DNA of 64,000 nucleotides, from positions 9,610,001 through 9,674,000 of the forward strand of contig NZ_CP061913.1 in NCBI RefSeq assembly GCF_019904175.1. The letters are read 5' to 3'. This document shows, in pieces, positions 1 through 8,770 of this stretch. Origin of the DNA: Dactylosporangium vinaceum (GTDB lineage Bacteria > Actinomycetota > Actinomycetes > Mycobacteriales > Micromonosporaceae). A program made the translations under genes and the position numbers. The notes below the pieces were generated by a model. The model was not told the origin of the DNA and made no database searches. It was given only the letters and a program-made list of their open reading frames with translations. Every line of letters starts with the position of its first letter. The first letter of the stretch is position 1.

Positions 1-143
1 CACTGGCCGAGGACGCAGTGACCTGGACCCTGGCCACCACCGCCGCCCGCCGCTGACACCACGAACCTCAAGCGAGGCGCAGGACCTACCGCGAGACCGA
101 CGTCGAGCTCAACCGCATCCGGGCCGCCCACGACGGCGGGTAG
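1..143 (+). pseudogene. possible C-terminal remnant of a coding region
   Basis: The first bases read in one frame as a coding-like tail (LAEDAVTWTLATTAARR) ending in TGA at 54-56. The same frame then continues past the stop with a charged, coding-like stretch (RTYRETDVELNRIRAAHDGG) ending in TAG at 141-143. This could be the 3' end of a gene entering from the left followed by a remnant, or one gene broken by a stop. No family is recognised, and the GC-rich background makes chance open frames common, so this is a weak call. Confidence 0.3.
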
Positions 144-380
144 GCGCCGGAGGGCCTCGGCAGGCCGGCAAGCCCGAACCGGACCGACGCACCGCGCGGG
201 TTGAGCCAGTGGCGCAGGAGCCGGCACCTGATGCACGACTGAGGCCTGTGCAGCCCGACGAGTGGCCCGGTAAGTGGCCCGCCGCGGGTTGACGGCATCG
301 CACGAGCCCGGCCGTGGTGCGCGGCGACCCCACGAGCAGCGCGCACGGGGTGGCGCATGAGCCGACTGTGGTGCGCGGGC

Positions 381-720
381 GACCAGCGAACCAGCACGCA
401 CGGGCGCAGCGGACGCGGCCGTGGCCGGCGGCATCACGCGAGCCTGCCATGGTGGGCAGGCGACCACGAGCAGCGCGCACGAGCGTCGCCGGCACGAGCC
501 GGCCATGCTGCGCAGGCGACCAGCGGCGGCCCAACCGCATCGCACGAGCCCGGCCACGGTGCGCGGGCGAACAAGGGAGCGGCGCGCACGAGCGTCGCGC
601 GCACGAGCGTCGCGCGCACGAGCGTCGCCGGCGCGAGCCGACCGTGCTGCGCAGGCGACCAGCGAACCAGCACGCACGGGCGCGGCGGACGCGGCCGTGG
701 TCGGCGGCATCACGCGAGCC
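381..720. repeat. 64-bp direct repeat, two copies
   Basis: The stretch at 381-444 recurs at 657-720 with about two mismatches, 276 bp apart. Each copy begins GACCAGCGAACCAGCACG and ends with CATCACGCGAGCC. Shorter related pieces (CGCACGAGC, GTGCGCGGGCGA) lie between the copies, so the whole block looks like a decayed higher-order repeat. Confidence 0.7.
583..627. repeat. 15-bp perfect tandem repeat, three copies
   Basis: Three back-to-back identical copies of CGCGCACGAGCGTCG at 583-597, 598-612 and 613-627. They lie inside the larger duplicated block and suggest local slippage expansion. Confidence 0.85.
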
Positions 721-779
721 CGGCCACGGTGAGCGGGCGAACGGCGGAGCGGCGCACGAGTGGGGCGGGGGCGTCGCTC

Positions 780-1125
780 GGCATCGTCGCGCAGCAGCGC
801 ACCACCCCTCGAAGCGCTCAACCCGGCGCGGCGGGGCGTGGCTCGGCATCGTCGCGCAGCGGCGCACGACCCCTCGAAGCGCTCAGCCCGGCCCGGCGCG
901 GCGCTCAGCCGGGTGCAGCGGGGCGTCGCTCGGCATCGTCGCGCAGCAGCGCACCACCCCTCGAAGCGCTCAACCCGGCGCGGCGGGGCGTGGCTCGGCA
1001 TCGTCGCGCAGCAGCGCACCACCCCTCGAAGCGCTCAACCCGGCGCGGCGGGGCGTGGCTCGGCATCGTCGCGCAGCGGCGCACGGCCCCTCGAAGCACT
1101 CAGACCGGCCCGGCGCGGCGATGCG
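780..1125. repeat. 65-bp tandem repeat array
   Basis: The core GGCATCGTCGCGCAGC begins at 780, 845, 932, 997 and 1062. Spacing is 65 bp except for one 87-bp interval carrying an extra segment. Each unit also carries CCCTCGAAGCGCTCA and a GGCGCGGCGGGGCGT stretch. A degenerate sixth copy follows near 1180. A 65-bp period shifts the reading frame at each copy, arguing against a repeat protein. Confidence 0.85.
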
Positions 1126-1272
1126 CTCAGCCCGGCTCGGCGCGGGGATGCGGTCGGCCGGGTGCGGCGGGGCGTCGCTCAGCATCGTGGTGCAGCGGCG
1201 CGCGGCCGCTCGAAGCGGTCGGGCGCGGCGTGGCGATGCGGTCGGGCGAGGCGCTGCCGTCGGGCGGGCGTG

Positions 1273-1410
1273 GTCGATGCGGTTGGGCGGGCAAGGTCGA
1301 TGCGGTTGGACGGGCGGGGTCGATGCGGTTGGACGGGCTGGGTCGATGCGGTTGGACGGGCAAGGTCGATGCGGTTGGGCGGGCGGGGTCGATGTGGTTG
1401 GGCGGCAGCC
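1273..1410. repeat. 23-bp tandem repeat, six copies
   Basis: GTCGATGCGGTTGG recurs at 1273, 1296, 1319, 1342, 1365 and 1388, an exact 23-bp period. Copies differ mainly in GGGC versus GGAC and in a GCAAG, GCGGG or GCTGG end. The sixth copy is diverging (GATGTGG). The period is not a multiple of three and there is no repeat/spacer alternation, so this is neither coding nor CRISPR. Confidence 0.85.
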
Positions 1411-1480
1411 GGGAGTGGCGGGTCGGCGGCTTGGCCCGGTCGGTGGGCGGCTCTCCCCTGGAGTCGTCTGGCGGTGAGGG

Positions 1481-4400
1481 TTAGAGGGCGTGGCGGGGGC
1501 GGCGCGGTGGAGGGTTGGGGTTCTCGTCGGGGCCGGTGGGTGTCGGGCGCGGCGGGAGGTGGGAAGGGAGAGCGAGCGGGCGGCGGCGGGTCGGGAGTGG
1601 GGGGAGGGTGATGGCTTGGGTTGGTTCGGGGTCGCTGGGGGTGTTAGCCCGGGTGTCGGGCGTGGGGCGCTGCTGTCCTGTCGGGCCCGCCGGGAGGGAG
1701 GGTGTCGGGCGGGGGGCGGCGTGGCGGGGGCGGCGGAAGAGCAGGGCCGTGGCGGTGGTCAGGAACACGGCGCCCAGGATGACTGCGGCCAACGGCAGGA
1801 ACGTCGGGATGCCCAGGTAGACGGTGATGCCGAGGATGCGGGACAGGCCCCACGGCAGGAGGGCCATCTGGTCGTTCCAGATCGTCAGGGAGCGCTCCAG
1901 GCCCAGCACCGCCACCAGGCCGCCCAGCAGGACGAGCGGTACGCCCGCGCCGGCCAGCAGGACGGACGCGGTGCGGCGCAGCGGTAGGGCGTAGCGGTCG
2001 CGCAGGACCAGCGCGACGGCCACGAAGAGCCAGGCGAAGGCGGCGAAGGCCACCGTGATGTACAGCGAGCGGCGCACCGGATCGGTCCAGAAGGCGAACC
2101 AGTAGCCGCCCGGGCCGCGCAGGATCAGGGCGGCCAGGAGGATCGCGGTGCGGAGCAGGGCGACGCCGCCCATGGCGGCCCAGAGGTGGAACGGGTCGCG
2201 GCGGCCGGCCACGAGGCGGACGGTGAGGGCGAACAGGAGCCAGCCGCCCAGGGAGACGACCAGGTGGGCGGGGGCGGCGAACCAGGTGTAGACCAGGCGG
2301 GACAGGATCAGGGCGGCGGCCGGCACGGCGATGACGACGACGCGGTCCAGGCGGCTGGGCAGCGGGGACAGGTCGGCCAGGCGCCACGGGCTCGTCGCGC
2401 CGAGCCAGAGGGCGCGCAGGCCCGTCGAGCGGCCGACCAGGCCGACCAGCAGGAGCAGCACGACGAGGCCGAGCAGCACCCGAGCCAGGATGGACATGAG
2501 CGGATCGCGGTCCGCGCGCGCGGCGCCGAGGTCGGCCGCCGTGAAGTTGTACGCGGGAAGGTCCACGTCCCCGCCGTAGCGGTCCACGTGGGCGGTGCGG
2601 GCCTGGCGGTACTTCGTCTCGGCCGCCTCCCAGGCCGCGCGGGCCGCGGGGGAGCCGGTGTCGAGCCACTGGGCGTGGCGCAGGACCATCGTGCGGTAGG
2701 CCCCGAGGGTCCGGAACAGGTCGGTCTCGTACGCGAGCGCGTCGAGCAGCTTCGCCCGCAGCGTCGCGTCGCGCCAGGTCGCCGGGTCGGTGGCGACAAG
2801 CGTCTCCCGCATCGAGGCGGCCAGGGCGACGGCGCGGTCGCCCTCGGCGATGGTCTGGTCGATGTGGTCGCGGCTGACCGCGTAGATGCTGTCGAGCGCG
2901 GCCGAGTCACCGGTGACGATGTCCCACTCGAAGATCCACATCATCGGGGGCGGCTCGAGGCCCAGGGCCTCCACCTTGTCGTCGGCGTAGGGGCCCAGGT
3001 ACAGGCCCTTGGTGATCGCCTCGCGGGACATCGCCATCACGCGGCACACGGCGGCGACCGTTGCCGGGTCGTCGGAGAAGGTCCGGCGGGCCCAGTCGGC
3101 GGTGATCTGGGCCGCCGGGGTCGCCGGGTCCCAGGCGAGCCGGCCCAGCGCGTAGGAGTTCAGGTCGTACAGCTGCCAGAACCCCGAGCGCAGCAGGAGC
3201 GTCATCGGCCCGGCCCGCAGCGGTCCGCCGTCCTGGGTCCACGTCCACACGCCCTCGATGTGCGGGTTGGCGGCCAGGAACCGCTGGAGCGCCTGCTGGT
3301 GCAGGCCGGTGAGGTCGTTGGGCAGGGAGCCGAACCCCTCGAACTCGCGCCGGCTCTGGAACTCCACGATCCGCCGCTGGGGGCCCTTCTCCAGCGTCGA
3401 GTTGAAGGGCAGGTGGCTGTAGAAGTCGCCGAGGGTGTACTTCGTCGACACAATCAGATGCGCGTTGTCGACGCCACCGAGGACCTCGTCGTAGGCCTCC
3501 GGATCGGTGTGGAGCCGCCCGACCGCGCCGACCCCGACCGTCCAGGTGCGGAAGATGATGTCGCGGCCGGCCTCGCCGGCCGCCTCCAGGAGCGCGGCGA
3601 GCATCGTGCGCACGGCCTCCGGCGTGGTGACGGCGATGCGCGACTCGTAGTCCCAGCCGGCCTGCTTGTAGACGGCGCCGCCCTCGCCGATGCGGATCAT
3701 GAGGCCGCTGACGAACGGCATGCGCTCGAAGAGCTCGGCCAGGCCGAGTGCGTAGACCCGCCAGAACTTCGGGTCCTCGACGTTCAGGCCGCCGTAGGTC
3801 TTGTCCAGGTATCGCTCCAGCGGCGGCGACAGCGCCAGCATGTCGGTGAGCAGGTAGACCTTCATGCCCATGTCGGCCGCATAGCGGAACACCGGCGCGA
3901 ACGCGGCGATCAGGGCCTGGGCCCGCGCGACGTGTGCATCGTTGCGGTCGTAGACGGTGTAGCCGTCGCCGACCCGGGAGAACGTGATGTATTCCAGGAA
4001 GCCCGGCAGGACCACCCCGTTGTACCCCTGCGCGAGCGCGTGCTCGACGAACTGGTGGAACTGCCGCGAGATCCGCTCGACGGCGATCTGGTCGACCCAC
4101 GGCGCCCGGGGCAGCAGCGCGCCGCCGACGATGTCCGTGTTGAGCGAGTAGTCGGTGCCGGCGGCGAACGCGGCCACGTCGGGCTCGCGGCCGACCGAGC
4201 CGGCGTCGGTGAGCCGCAGGCCGAGGCGGGGCTTGACGACGTTGCCCTTCTGCTCGGCCGGCACCAGCGGCCGGCCCGAGCGGACCCGGTCGGCGAGCGC
4301 GTAGAGCCCGGCGGCCGCGCCCGAGTCGTCGCCGCCCGTGAGCACGAGGGGCTCGTCGAGGCGGTAGGCGCCGGCCGGAACCGCCTCATCGACGAGCACC

Positions 4401-4726
4401 ACCAGATCGGCCGGGCCCTCGGCCCCGATCACCGGCCGCGGCTGGTCCCGGCCGGCGATCGCATCGGCGAGCGCGGTGGCGGCCAGGGTGAGCCGCGGGG
4501 AGACCGGCACCGCGATCGACGCGATCCCGACGGGTGCGGACGCGCCGACCTCGGCGACAACGGGCCGCTCGACCGGGATCGCCGCCCGCTCGAACCGCAG
4601 CCCGAGCGCGCCGCCGACGCCCCAGGCCACGAGTGCGCCCAGCACCAGCAGCGCCGCAATCGCGGCGACCGGGGTGCGAGCACGACGTCGGGTCACGGCC
4701 GACATCGTAGGCCCGAGGTCCGACAT
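1481..4726 (-). CDS. membrane protein with GH67-like glycosidase domain and multi-TM C-terminus
   Basis: A 1081-residue protein. A signal-anchor lies near residues 20-42 after an Arg-rich start. A long soluble region follows, in which residues of about 170-540 resemble the TIM-barrel catalytic part of GH67-type alpha-glucuronidases (motifs RIGEGG and EFQSRREFEG, and aromatic-rich W-T-W-T). About seven hydrophobic segments lie between roughly 745 and 1000, and the last 80 residues are Pro-rich. Inferred role: action on a glycan at the outer membrane face, substrate unknown. The GH67 link is from motif resemblance only. An internal ATG seven codons downstream (4705) is an alternative start. The TAA stop abuts the repeat island. 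Confidence 0.6.
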   Translation of the reverse strand: MSDLGPTMSAVTRRRARTPVAAIAALLVLGALVAWGVGGALGLRFERAAIPVERPVVAEVGASAPVGIASIAVPVSPRLTLAATALADAIAGRDQPRPVIGAEGPADLVVLVDEAVPAGAYRLDEPLVLTGGDDSGAAAGLYALADRVRSGRPLVPAEQKGNVVKPRLGLRLTDAGSVGREPDVAAFAAGTDYSLNTDIVGGALLPRAPWVDQIAVERISRQFHQFVEHALAQGYNGVVLPGFLEYITFSRVGDGYTVYDRNDAHVARAQALIAAFAPVFRYAADMGMKVYLLTDMLALSPPLERYLDKTYGGLNVEDPKFWRVYALGLAELFERMPFVSGLMIRIGEGGAVYKQAGWDYESRIAVTTPEAVRTMLAALLEAAGEAGRDIIFRTWTVGVGAVGRLHTDPEAYDEVLGGVDNAHLIVSTKYTLGDFYSHLPFNSTLEKGPQRRIVEFQSRREFEGFGSLPNDLTGLHQQALQRFLAANPHIEGVWTWTQDGGPLRAGPMTLLLRSGFWQLYDLNSYALGRLAWDPATPAAQITADWARRTFSDDPATVAAVCRVMAMSREAITKGLYLGPYADDKVEALGLEPPPMMWIFEWDIVTGDSAALDSIYAVSRDHIDQTIAEGDRAVALAASMRETLVATDPATWRDATLRAKLLDALAYETDLFRTLGAYRTMVLRHAQWLDTGSPAARAAWEAAETKYRQARTAHVDRYGGDVDLPAYNFTAADLGAARADRDPLMSILARVLLGLVVLLLLVGLVGRSTGLRALWLGATSPWRLADLSPLPSRLDRVVVIAVPAAALILSRLVYTWFAAPAHLVVSLGGWLLFALTVRLVAGRRDPFHLWAAMGGVALLRTAILLAALILRGPGGYWFAFWTDPVRRSLYITVAFAAFAWLFVAVALVLRDRYALPLRRTASVLLAGAGVPLVLLGGLVAVLGLERSLTIWNDQMALLPWGLSRILGITVYLGIPTFLPLAAVILGAVFLTTATALLFRRPRHAAPRPTPSLPAGPTGQQRPTPDTRANTPSDPEPTQAITLPPLPTRRRPLALPSHLPPRPTPTGPDENPNPPPRRPRHAL

Positions 4727-4757
4727 TTTCCGAGCGCGCCGATCGAGCCGGGAAACT

Positions 4758-7373
4758 TCAGCCCGCGCCGAAGCACACGAAGCTGTCGGCGCTGGCCCGG
4801 TCGCGCGGGTCGGCCGCGGACTGGGCGGCGGCGAGCGCGGCGGCCGGGCCCAGGCCGGTGGCGAGGTGGCCGTAGAACGCCCGCATGAGGTGGCGGGTGG
4901 CGCCGTCGTCGACCGGCCCGGTGGAGGCGATCACTGTCGCGGTCCCCATGTTGAGCAGCGCCGCGACCAGGCCCATGAGCTCGTCGCCGGGGTGCACGGC
5001 GGCCAGGCCGGTGTCGCAGCCCGACAGCACCAGCAGCGCCGGCGGGCGGCGCAGCGCGGTCAGGTCGTAGACGGTGAGCGGCCCGTCGGCGAGCATCAGG
5101 AACGAGAAGAGCGGATTGTCGACGCGAAACTCCCCGTGCGCGGCGATGTGCCCGATCGCCGCACCGTCGAGCGCGGCCAGGGCCGGCTGGACGCCCGCCC
5201 GCTCATCGGCGAGCACGGTGGCGCCGGGGCGGTCGGCCGCGATCTCCCGTACCTCGTCCGCGGCCTGCTCCGCCGAGTGCGCCCCGACGAGTACCAGCCG
5301 TCCATCCACAGTGGACGACATCACGCAGCGCAGCCAGATCGTCGCCGAGGGTGCGACGGTCAGCGATCGACCGCGCAGCCGCGGGAGCATCGACCACGGC
5401 AGCGCATGCAGCGCTCCGGTCGGCACCAGGATCAGGGGGCCGGCGCCGATGAGGTCGGCGATCGGGCCCAGCAGCAGCCGGTCGAGGGCCTCGGCGCGCC
5501 GCTCCAGCCGCTCGCCGTCGGTGGTGTGGCCAAGGACCTGGTTGTGCAGGGCGAACCGCAGCGACTCCAGCTCGGCCCGCACCGCGTCGATCTCCCCGAC
5601 GATGCGGTGCGTGACCCGGCGCCCGCGCACCACGAGGGCGTGCAGGCGCCCGTCGATGTCGAGGAGCTCGACGAGCACCCGGTCCCCCAGCGCTGCGGCC
5701 AGCTTCGGGATCGACAACTCGACAGCGCTGGGCGAGGAGCCGGGTGCGTGCCAGGAGCGGCGGCGGACCTCGGCCTCCAGCACTCGCTGGCGGCGCAGCA
5801 GGCGGCTGGTGCGCTGCGGGCCGGTCGGGGCCGCGGCCAGCTCGCCGTTGATCCGCCGCAGCTCCATCAGGTGCCGGGCCACGACCGGATCGGTGGACGG
5901 GTGCGTCGGCGGCAGCGACAGGGCGGCCGAGCGGCACCGCTGGGCCCAGGTCAGCGCCGTCGCCGGCCCGCCGTGCTGCAGGGCCAGCCGCAGCCGCAGC
6001 CCGGCCAGGGCGACAGTCTCCGCACTGCCGCGCACCCGCAGCTCGGTGGCGCCGAGGCTGGCCCGGTAGGCGTCGGCCTGGCGCAGGCCGGACGTGGCCG
6101 CCCGGACCGACTCCGCGACCGCGCCGGAGGCGAGCTCGACCCGGGCCCGGATGTGCCACCACCGCACCCGCAGCGGCGCCGGGCCCAGCTTGGCCGCACC
6201 GCCCGCCTCGGTGAGCAGCTCGCGCGCGGTGTAGAGCTCGTTGAGGTCGACCGCGAGCTGGGCGGCGTCGAGCAGCGCGTCCCAGCCGGGCTGCAGCCAG
6301 CCGGCCTCGAGCAGGTGCGCCGCGACCGAGCGCAGCTCGCGGAGGGTGCCCCGGTTGGCCTTGCCGAGGGCGATGACGGCGGCGATCTCGGCGACCTTGG
6401 CCCGGGCGCTCCAGACGCTGCGGCCCTGGCGCTGGAACACCCGGCGCGCGGTCGCGGCCGCCGCCTTGGACTCCGCGGGCGTGCCGGCGGCCAGGCCGTG
6501 CCGGGCGAGCATGAGGTGGGCCTGGCCGAGCACGGAGTCGAGGTGCCCGTCGGTGCAGGCGTCGATGGCGGCCCGGATGGCCGCGTCGGCCTCGGGCAGG
6601 AGGCGCACGGAGAGCAGCAGGTCGGCCCGGTCGAGCAGGCCGACCGCGGCGGCGCCGGTGCTCCACAGCCGGTCGTGGGCGCGGTCGTAGCGGGCCAGCG
6701 CGGTGGGGACGTCGCCGGCCTGGGCGGCGACGAAGCCGAGGTTGTGCTCGACCTGCGCGGCCGCCGTCGCCATGCCGAGGCGGTTGTAGAGCGCCTGCGC
6801 GGCCCGCAGGTCGTTCTCGGCCTGCTTGAGGTTGCCGCGGTACCCGTGCAGGACGCCCCGGTTCGTGAGGGTTCGCGCCTCCCACACCTGATCGCCGGAC
6901 TCGCGGAACGCGCGCAGCGCCCACCGGTACAGCTCCATCGCCTGCCGGTCGAACCCGAGCCGCCGCAGGATCAGCGCCCGCTGCATGATCGCCCGGGCCC
7001 GCCGGTGCCCGTGGAGCTCGGCAACGGCGCGGTCGATCTCCTTGAGTGCGGCGCTGGGCCGGCCGAGATCGTCGAGGATCAGCGCGTGGCTCATCCGGGC
7101 CTCGGCCTCGTGCACCCGCAGGCCGTGCCGCCGGGCCACGGTGATCGACGCCTTGAGCTGGGTCGCCGCCGCGGCCGCGTCGTGCTGGGCCTGCGCGACG
7201 AGGCCCAGTGCGCGCAGCGCGACCGCCTTCCGGCCGGGGTCGGCATCGCGCTCGGCATCGCGCAAAGCCGACTCAGCGAGGTGCTTGGCCTTGCCCGGGT
7301 CGGCCATGACAATCGGGAGCAGCCGCTGCGCCAATTCTTCGTCGGCGGCGGGGAGCGCGGGTGCAGCCGTCAC
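4758..7373 (-). CDS. TPR-CHAT domain protein (caspase-like protease family)
   Basis: An 871-residue soluble protein starting at GTG. The first two thirds are helical TPR-like repeats, with Ala/Leu-rich 34-residue periodicity across about residues 10-450. The last 250 residues form a CHAT domain, the bacterial caspase-like fold. The expected dyad is visible: His746 in GHIAAHGEF and Cys786 in LVLSGCDTG. CHAT proteins with TPR arrays are known proteolytic effectors in bacterial conflict systems (the CRISPR-linked TPR-CHAT is one example). No signal peptide is seen. It is divergent from an S8 protease gene 96 bp away, so shared promoter control and a protease-on-protease relationship are plausible but unproven. 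Confidence 0.85.
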   Translation of the reverse strand: MTAAPALPAADEELAQRLLPIVMADPGKAKHLAESALRDAERDADPGRKAVALRALGLVAQAQHDAAAAATQLKASITVARRHGLRVHEAEARMSHALILDDLGRPSAALKEIDRAVAELHGHRRARAIMQRALILRRLGFDRQAMELYRWALRAFRESGDQVWEARTLTNRGVLHGYRGNLKQAENDLRAAQALYNRLGMATAAAQVEHNLGFVAAQAGDVPTALARYDRAHDRLWSTGAAAVGLLDRADLLLSVRLLPEADAAIRAAIDACTDGHLDSVLGQAHLMLARHGLAAGTPAESKAAAATARRVFQRQGRSVWSARAKVAEIAAVIALGKANRGTLRELRSVAAHLLEAGWLQPGWDALLDAAQLAVDLNELYTARELLTEAGGAAKLGPAPLRVRWWHIRARVELASGAVAESVRAATSGLRQADAYRASLGATELRVRGSAETVALAGLRLRLALQHGGPATALTWAQRCRSAALSLPPTHPSTDPVVARHLMELRRINGELAAAPTGPQRTSRLLRRQRVLEAEVRRRSWHAPGSSPSAVELSIPKLAAALGDRVLVELLDIDGRLHALVVRGRRVTHRIVGEIDAVRAELESLRFALHNQVLGHTTDGERLERRAEALDRLLLGPIADLIGAGPLILVPTGALHALPWSMLPRLRGRSLTVAPSATIWLRCVMSSTVDGRLVLVGAHSAEQAADEVREIAADRPGATVLADERAGVQPALAALDGAAIGHIAAHGEFRVDNPLFSFLMLADGPLTVYDLTALRRPPALLVLSGCDTGLAAVHPGDELMGLVAALLNMGTATVIASTGPVDDGATRHLMRAFYGHLATGLGPAAALAAAQSAADPRDRASADSFVCFGAG

Positions 7374-7469
7374 GTCTGCATCCTGCCAAAGGCTCGGATG
7401 TGTATCACGGAGTCCGGAACGCGACTCATGTCACCGGCCTCATAGTTGATCCTTCTTGGGGGGAGCTCG

Positions 7470-8642
7470 ATGTCCGTACCGATCGATCGTTACCGGCGGT
7501 GGGAGCAGGTCCGCAACGCGCGCCTGTCCAATCTGCCGTGGTTGCGCAGCGATGTACAGTCCGGCCGCCCGGTGCGCTACGTCGCCGATGAAATCCTGGT
7601 GTCCGAGGGGGGCGCCGCGATCGCCCACCGCACCCTCAACGCCCTGGGCCACCGGCCCAGCGACGTGACCGAGCGGGAGCCGCACCGCGGACTTCGCCTG
7701 CTCAAGGCCGACGGCCTCGACGTCGCCGCGGCCGTGCGCCAGCTGCGGGGTCAGCTGCCGGACGCCGTCGTCGGCCCCAACCACGTGTTCCTGTCGACGC
7801 CGTACGAGCACGGCGGCCCGTACGGTCCGCCGATTTCGGCAACCGCTCCGCCGTCCAAGCTCGCCCCTTCGGCGGACGGCCCATCGTCCGTCCGGGTCGT
7901 CGTCATGGACACCGGGGTGTACCTCGACAGCCCGCTCCCGCCCGGCTGCTACTCGGCCACGGCGGACAACGTGGAGACGGTCCTCGACGGTAACGCCGAC
8001 GGCGAGCTCGACTCGGACGTCGGCCACGCGAACTTCATCGCGGGTGTCGTCGTGCAGTCGACCGACGCCGCGCAGGTCCGGATCGTGAAGGTGCTCGACA
8101 GCTTCGGCGTGTGCACCGAGGCCGAGCTGGCCGCCAAGATCGCGAGCCTGACCGACGTCGACGTGCTGAACCTGTCGCTCGGCGGGTTCTCGGTCGGCGA
8201 CCAGCCGCCGGCGATCCTCAGCGCGGCGCTCGCCACGTTCCTGGCCGGCGGCGACCGGGTCGTCGTCGCGGCGGCCGGCAACGACGGCATTCACGACCGC
8301 CCGTTCTGGCCGGCGGCGTTCGCGGCCGGCGGCGCGCCGTGGGCCTCGAAGGTCATCGCGGTGGCCGCACACGACGGCAACGCGGTGTGCGACTGGAGCA
8401 ACCGCGGCGCGTGGGTGACCCTCGTGGCCCCGGGCGCCGACGTCGTGAGCACCTTCGTCCGCCACACCCCGGCCTTCGAGTCGGGCTGGGCGGCGTGGAG
8501 CGGCACCTCCTTCGCGGCGCCGAAGGTCGTGGCCGCGGTGGCCGAGCGCAGGGCGGCGGCCGGCTCCGTGGTGGCGGCCGCGGAGCAGGTCAAGGCCGAG
8601 GCTTCCCAGCAGCAACTGGGCGGCTTCCCCGCGCTGCACTGA
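7470..8642 (+). CDS. cytoplasmic subtilisin-like (S8) serine protease
   Basis: A 390-residue S8 peptidase. The triad is Asp147 (VVMDTG), His186 (VGHANFIAG) and Ser347 (WSGTSFAAP), with oxyanion Asn271 (AAGND). There is no signal peptide. Residues 1-115 form a prodomain-like segment (LPWLRSD, RYVADEILV, GPNHVFLSTP). The ATG at 7470 was chosen over a TTG at 7446 because a G-rich Shine-Dalgarno run (7458-7465) sits just upstream. It is divergent from the TPR-CHAT gene and closely paralogous to the S8 protease at 46228, sharing the N-terminal motifs and a DRPFWPAA insertion. A natural inference is that it acts with, or is activated by, the CHAT protein. Confidence 0.9.
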   Translation: MSVPIDRYRRWEQVRNARLSNLPWLRSDVQSGRPVRYVADEILVSEGGAAIAHRTLNALGHRPSDVTEREPHRGLRLLKADGLDVAAAVRQLRGQLPDAVVGPNHVFLSTPYEHGGPYGPPISATAPPSKLAPSADGPSSVRVVVMDTGVYLDSPLPPGCYSATADNVETVLDGNADGELDSDVGHANFIAGVVVQSTDAAQVRIVKVLDSFGVCTEAELAAKIASLTDVDVLNLSLGGFSVGDQPPAILSAALATFLAGGDRVVVAAAGNDGIHDRPFWPAAFAAGGAPWASKVIAVAAHDGNAVCDWSNRGAWVTLVAPGADVVSTFVRHTPAFESGWAAWSGTSFAAPKVVAAVAERRAAAGSVVAAAEQVKAEASQQQLGGFPALH

Positions 8643-8661
8643 AACACGAGAGCCCCGGGAG

Positions 8662-8691
8662 GGGCGCTGCGGGCGGCGAACCGCAGCGCCC
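8662..8691 (+). terminator. stem-loop terminator after the S8 protease
   Basis: An 11-bp perfect stem, GGGCGCTGCGG (8662-8672) with CCGCAGCGCCC (8681-8691), and an 8-nt loop, begins 20 bp after the protease stop. There is no T-tract, as is common in actinobacterial terminators. Confidence 0.7.
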
Positions 8692-8770
8692 GATTTCCCG
8701 TCACTGAAGCGCGCACCCACACCCCCAGGCGGCCGGCACCGGGAGGCGAAACCGCCGGCGGCGTTGAACA

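Larger units (their letters stand above)
144..1480. other. long non-coding, repeat-rich GC island
   Basis: About 1.3 kb without a convincing gene. Open frames exist on both strands, but they follow tandem and dispersed repeats whose periods (65 and 23 bp) are not multiples of three, so no frame is preserved from copy to copy. Their translations are Arg/Ala/Gly-rich without domains. The individual repeat families are listed separately. The island lies downstream of the leftward gene ending at 1481. Confidence 0.7.

Noticed and set aside
1273..1410. CRISPR array
   Set aside because: The units are contiguous with no unique spacers, 23 bp long and not palindromic, and no cas gene is in the window.
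314..1611. Long + strand open frames in the left repeat island
   Set aside because: Repeat periods of 65 and 23 bp change frame at each copy; several frames are open at once, as expected from stop-poor GC-rich DNA.
2186..4888. 900-codon open frame on the + strand antisense to the glycosidase-like gene
   Set aside because: Gly/Arg/Ala/Val/Gln-rich translation without domains; it mirrors the GC-rich third positions of the real gene on the other strand.
4476..7445. 989-codon open frame on the + strand antisense to TPR-CHAT
   Set aside because: Same kind of shadow: no motifs, while the minus strand encodes a complete TPR-CHAT protein with active-site residues.
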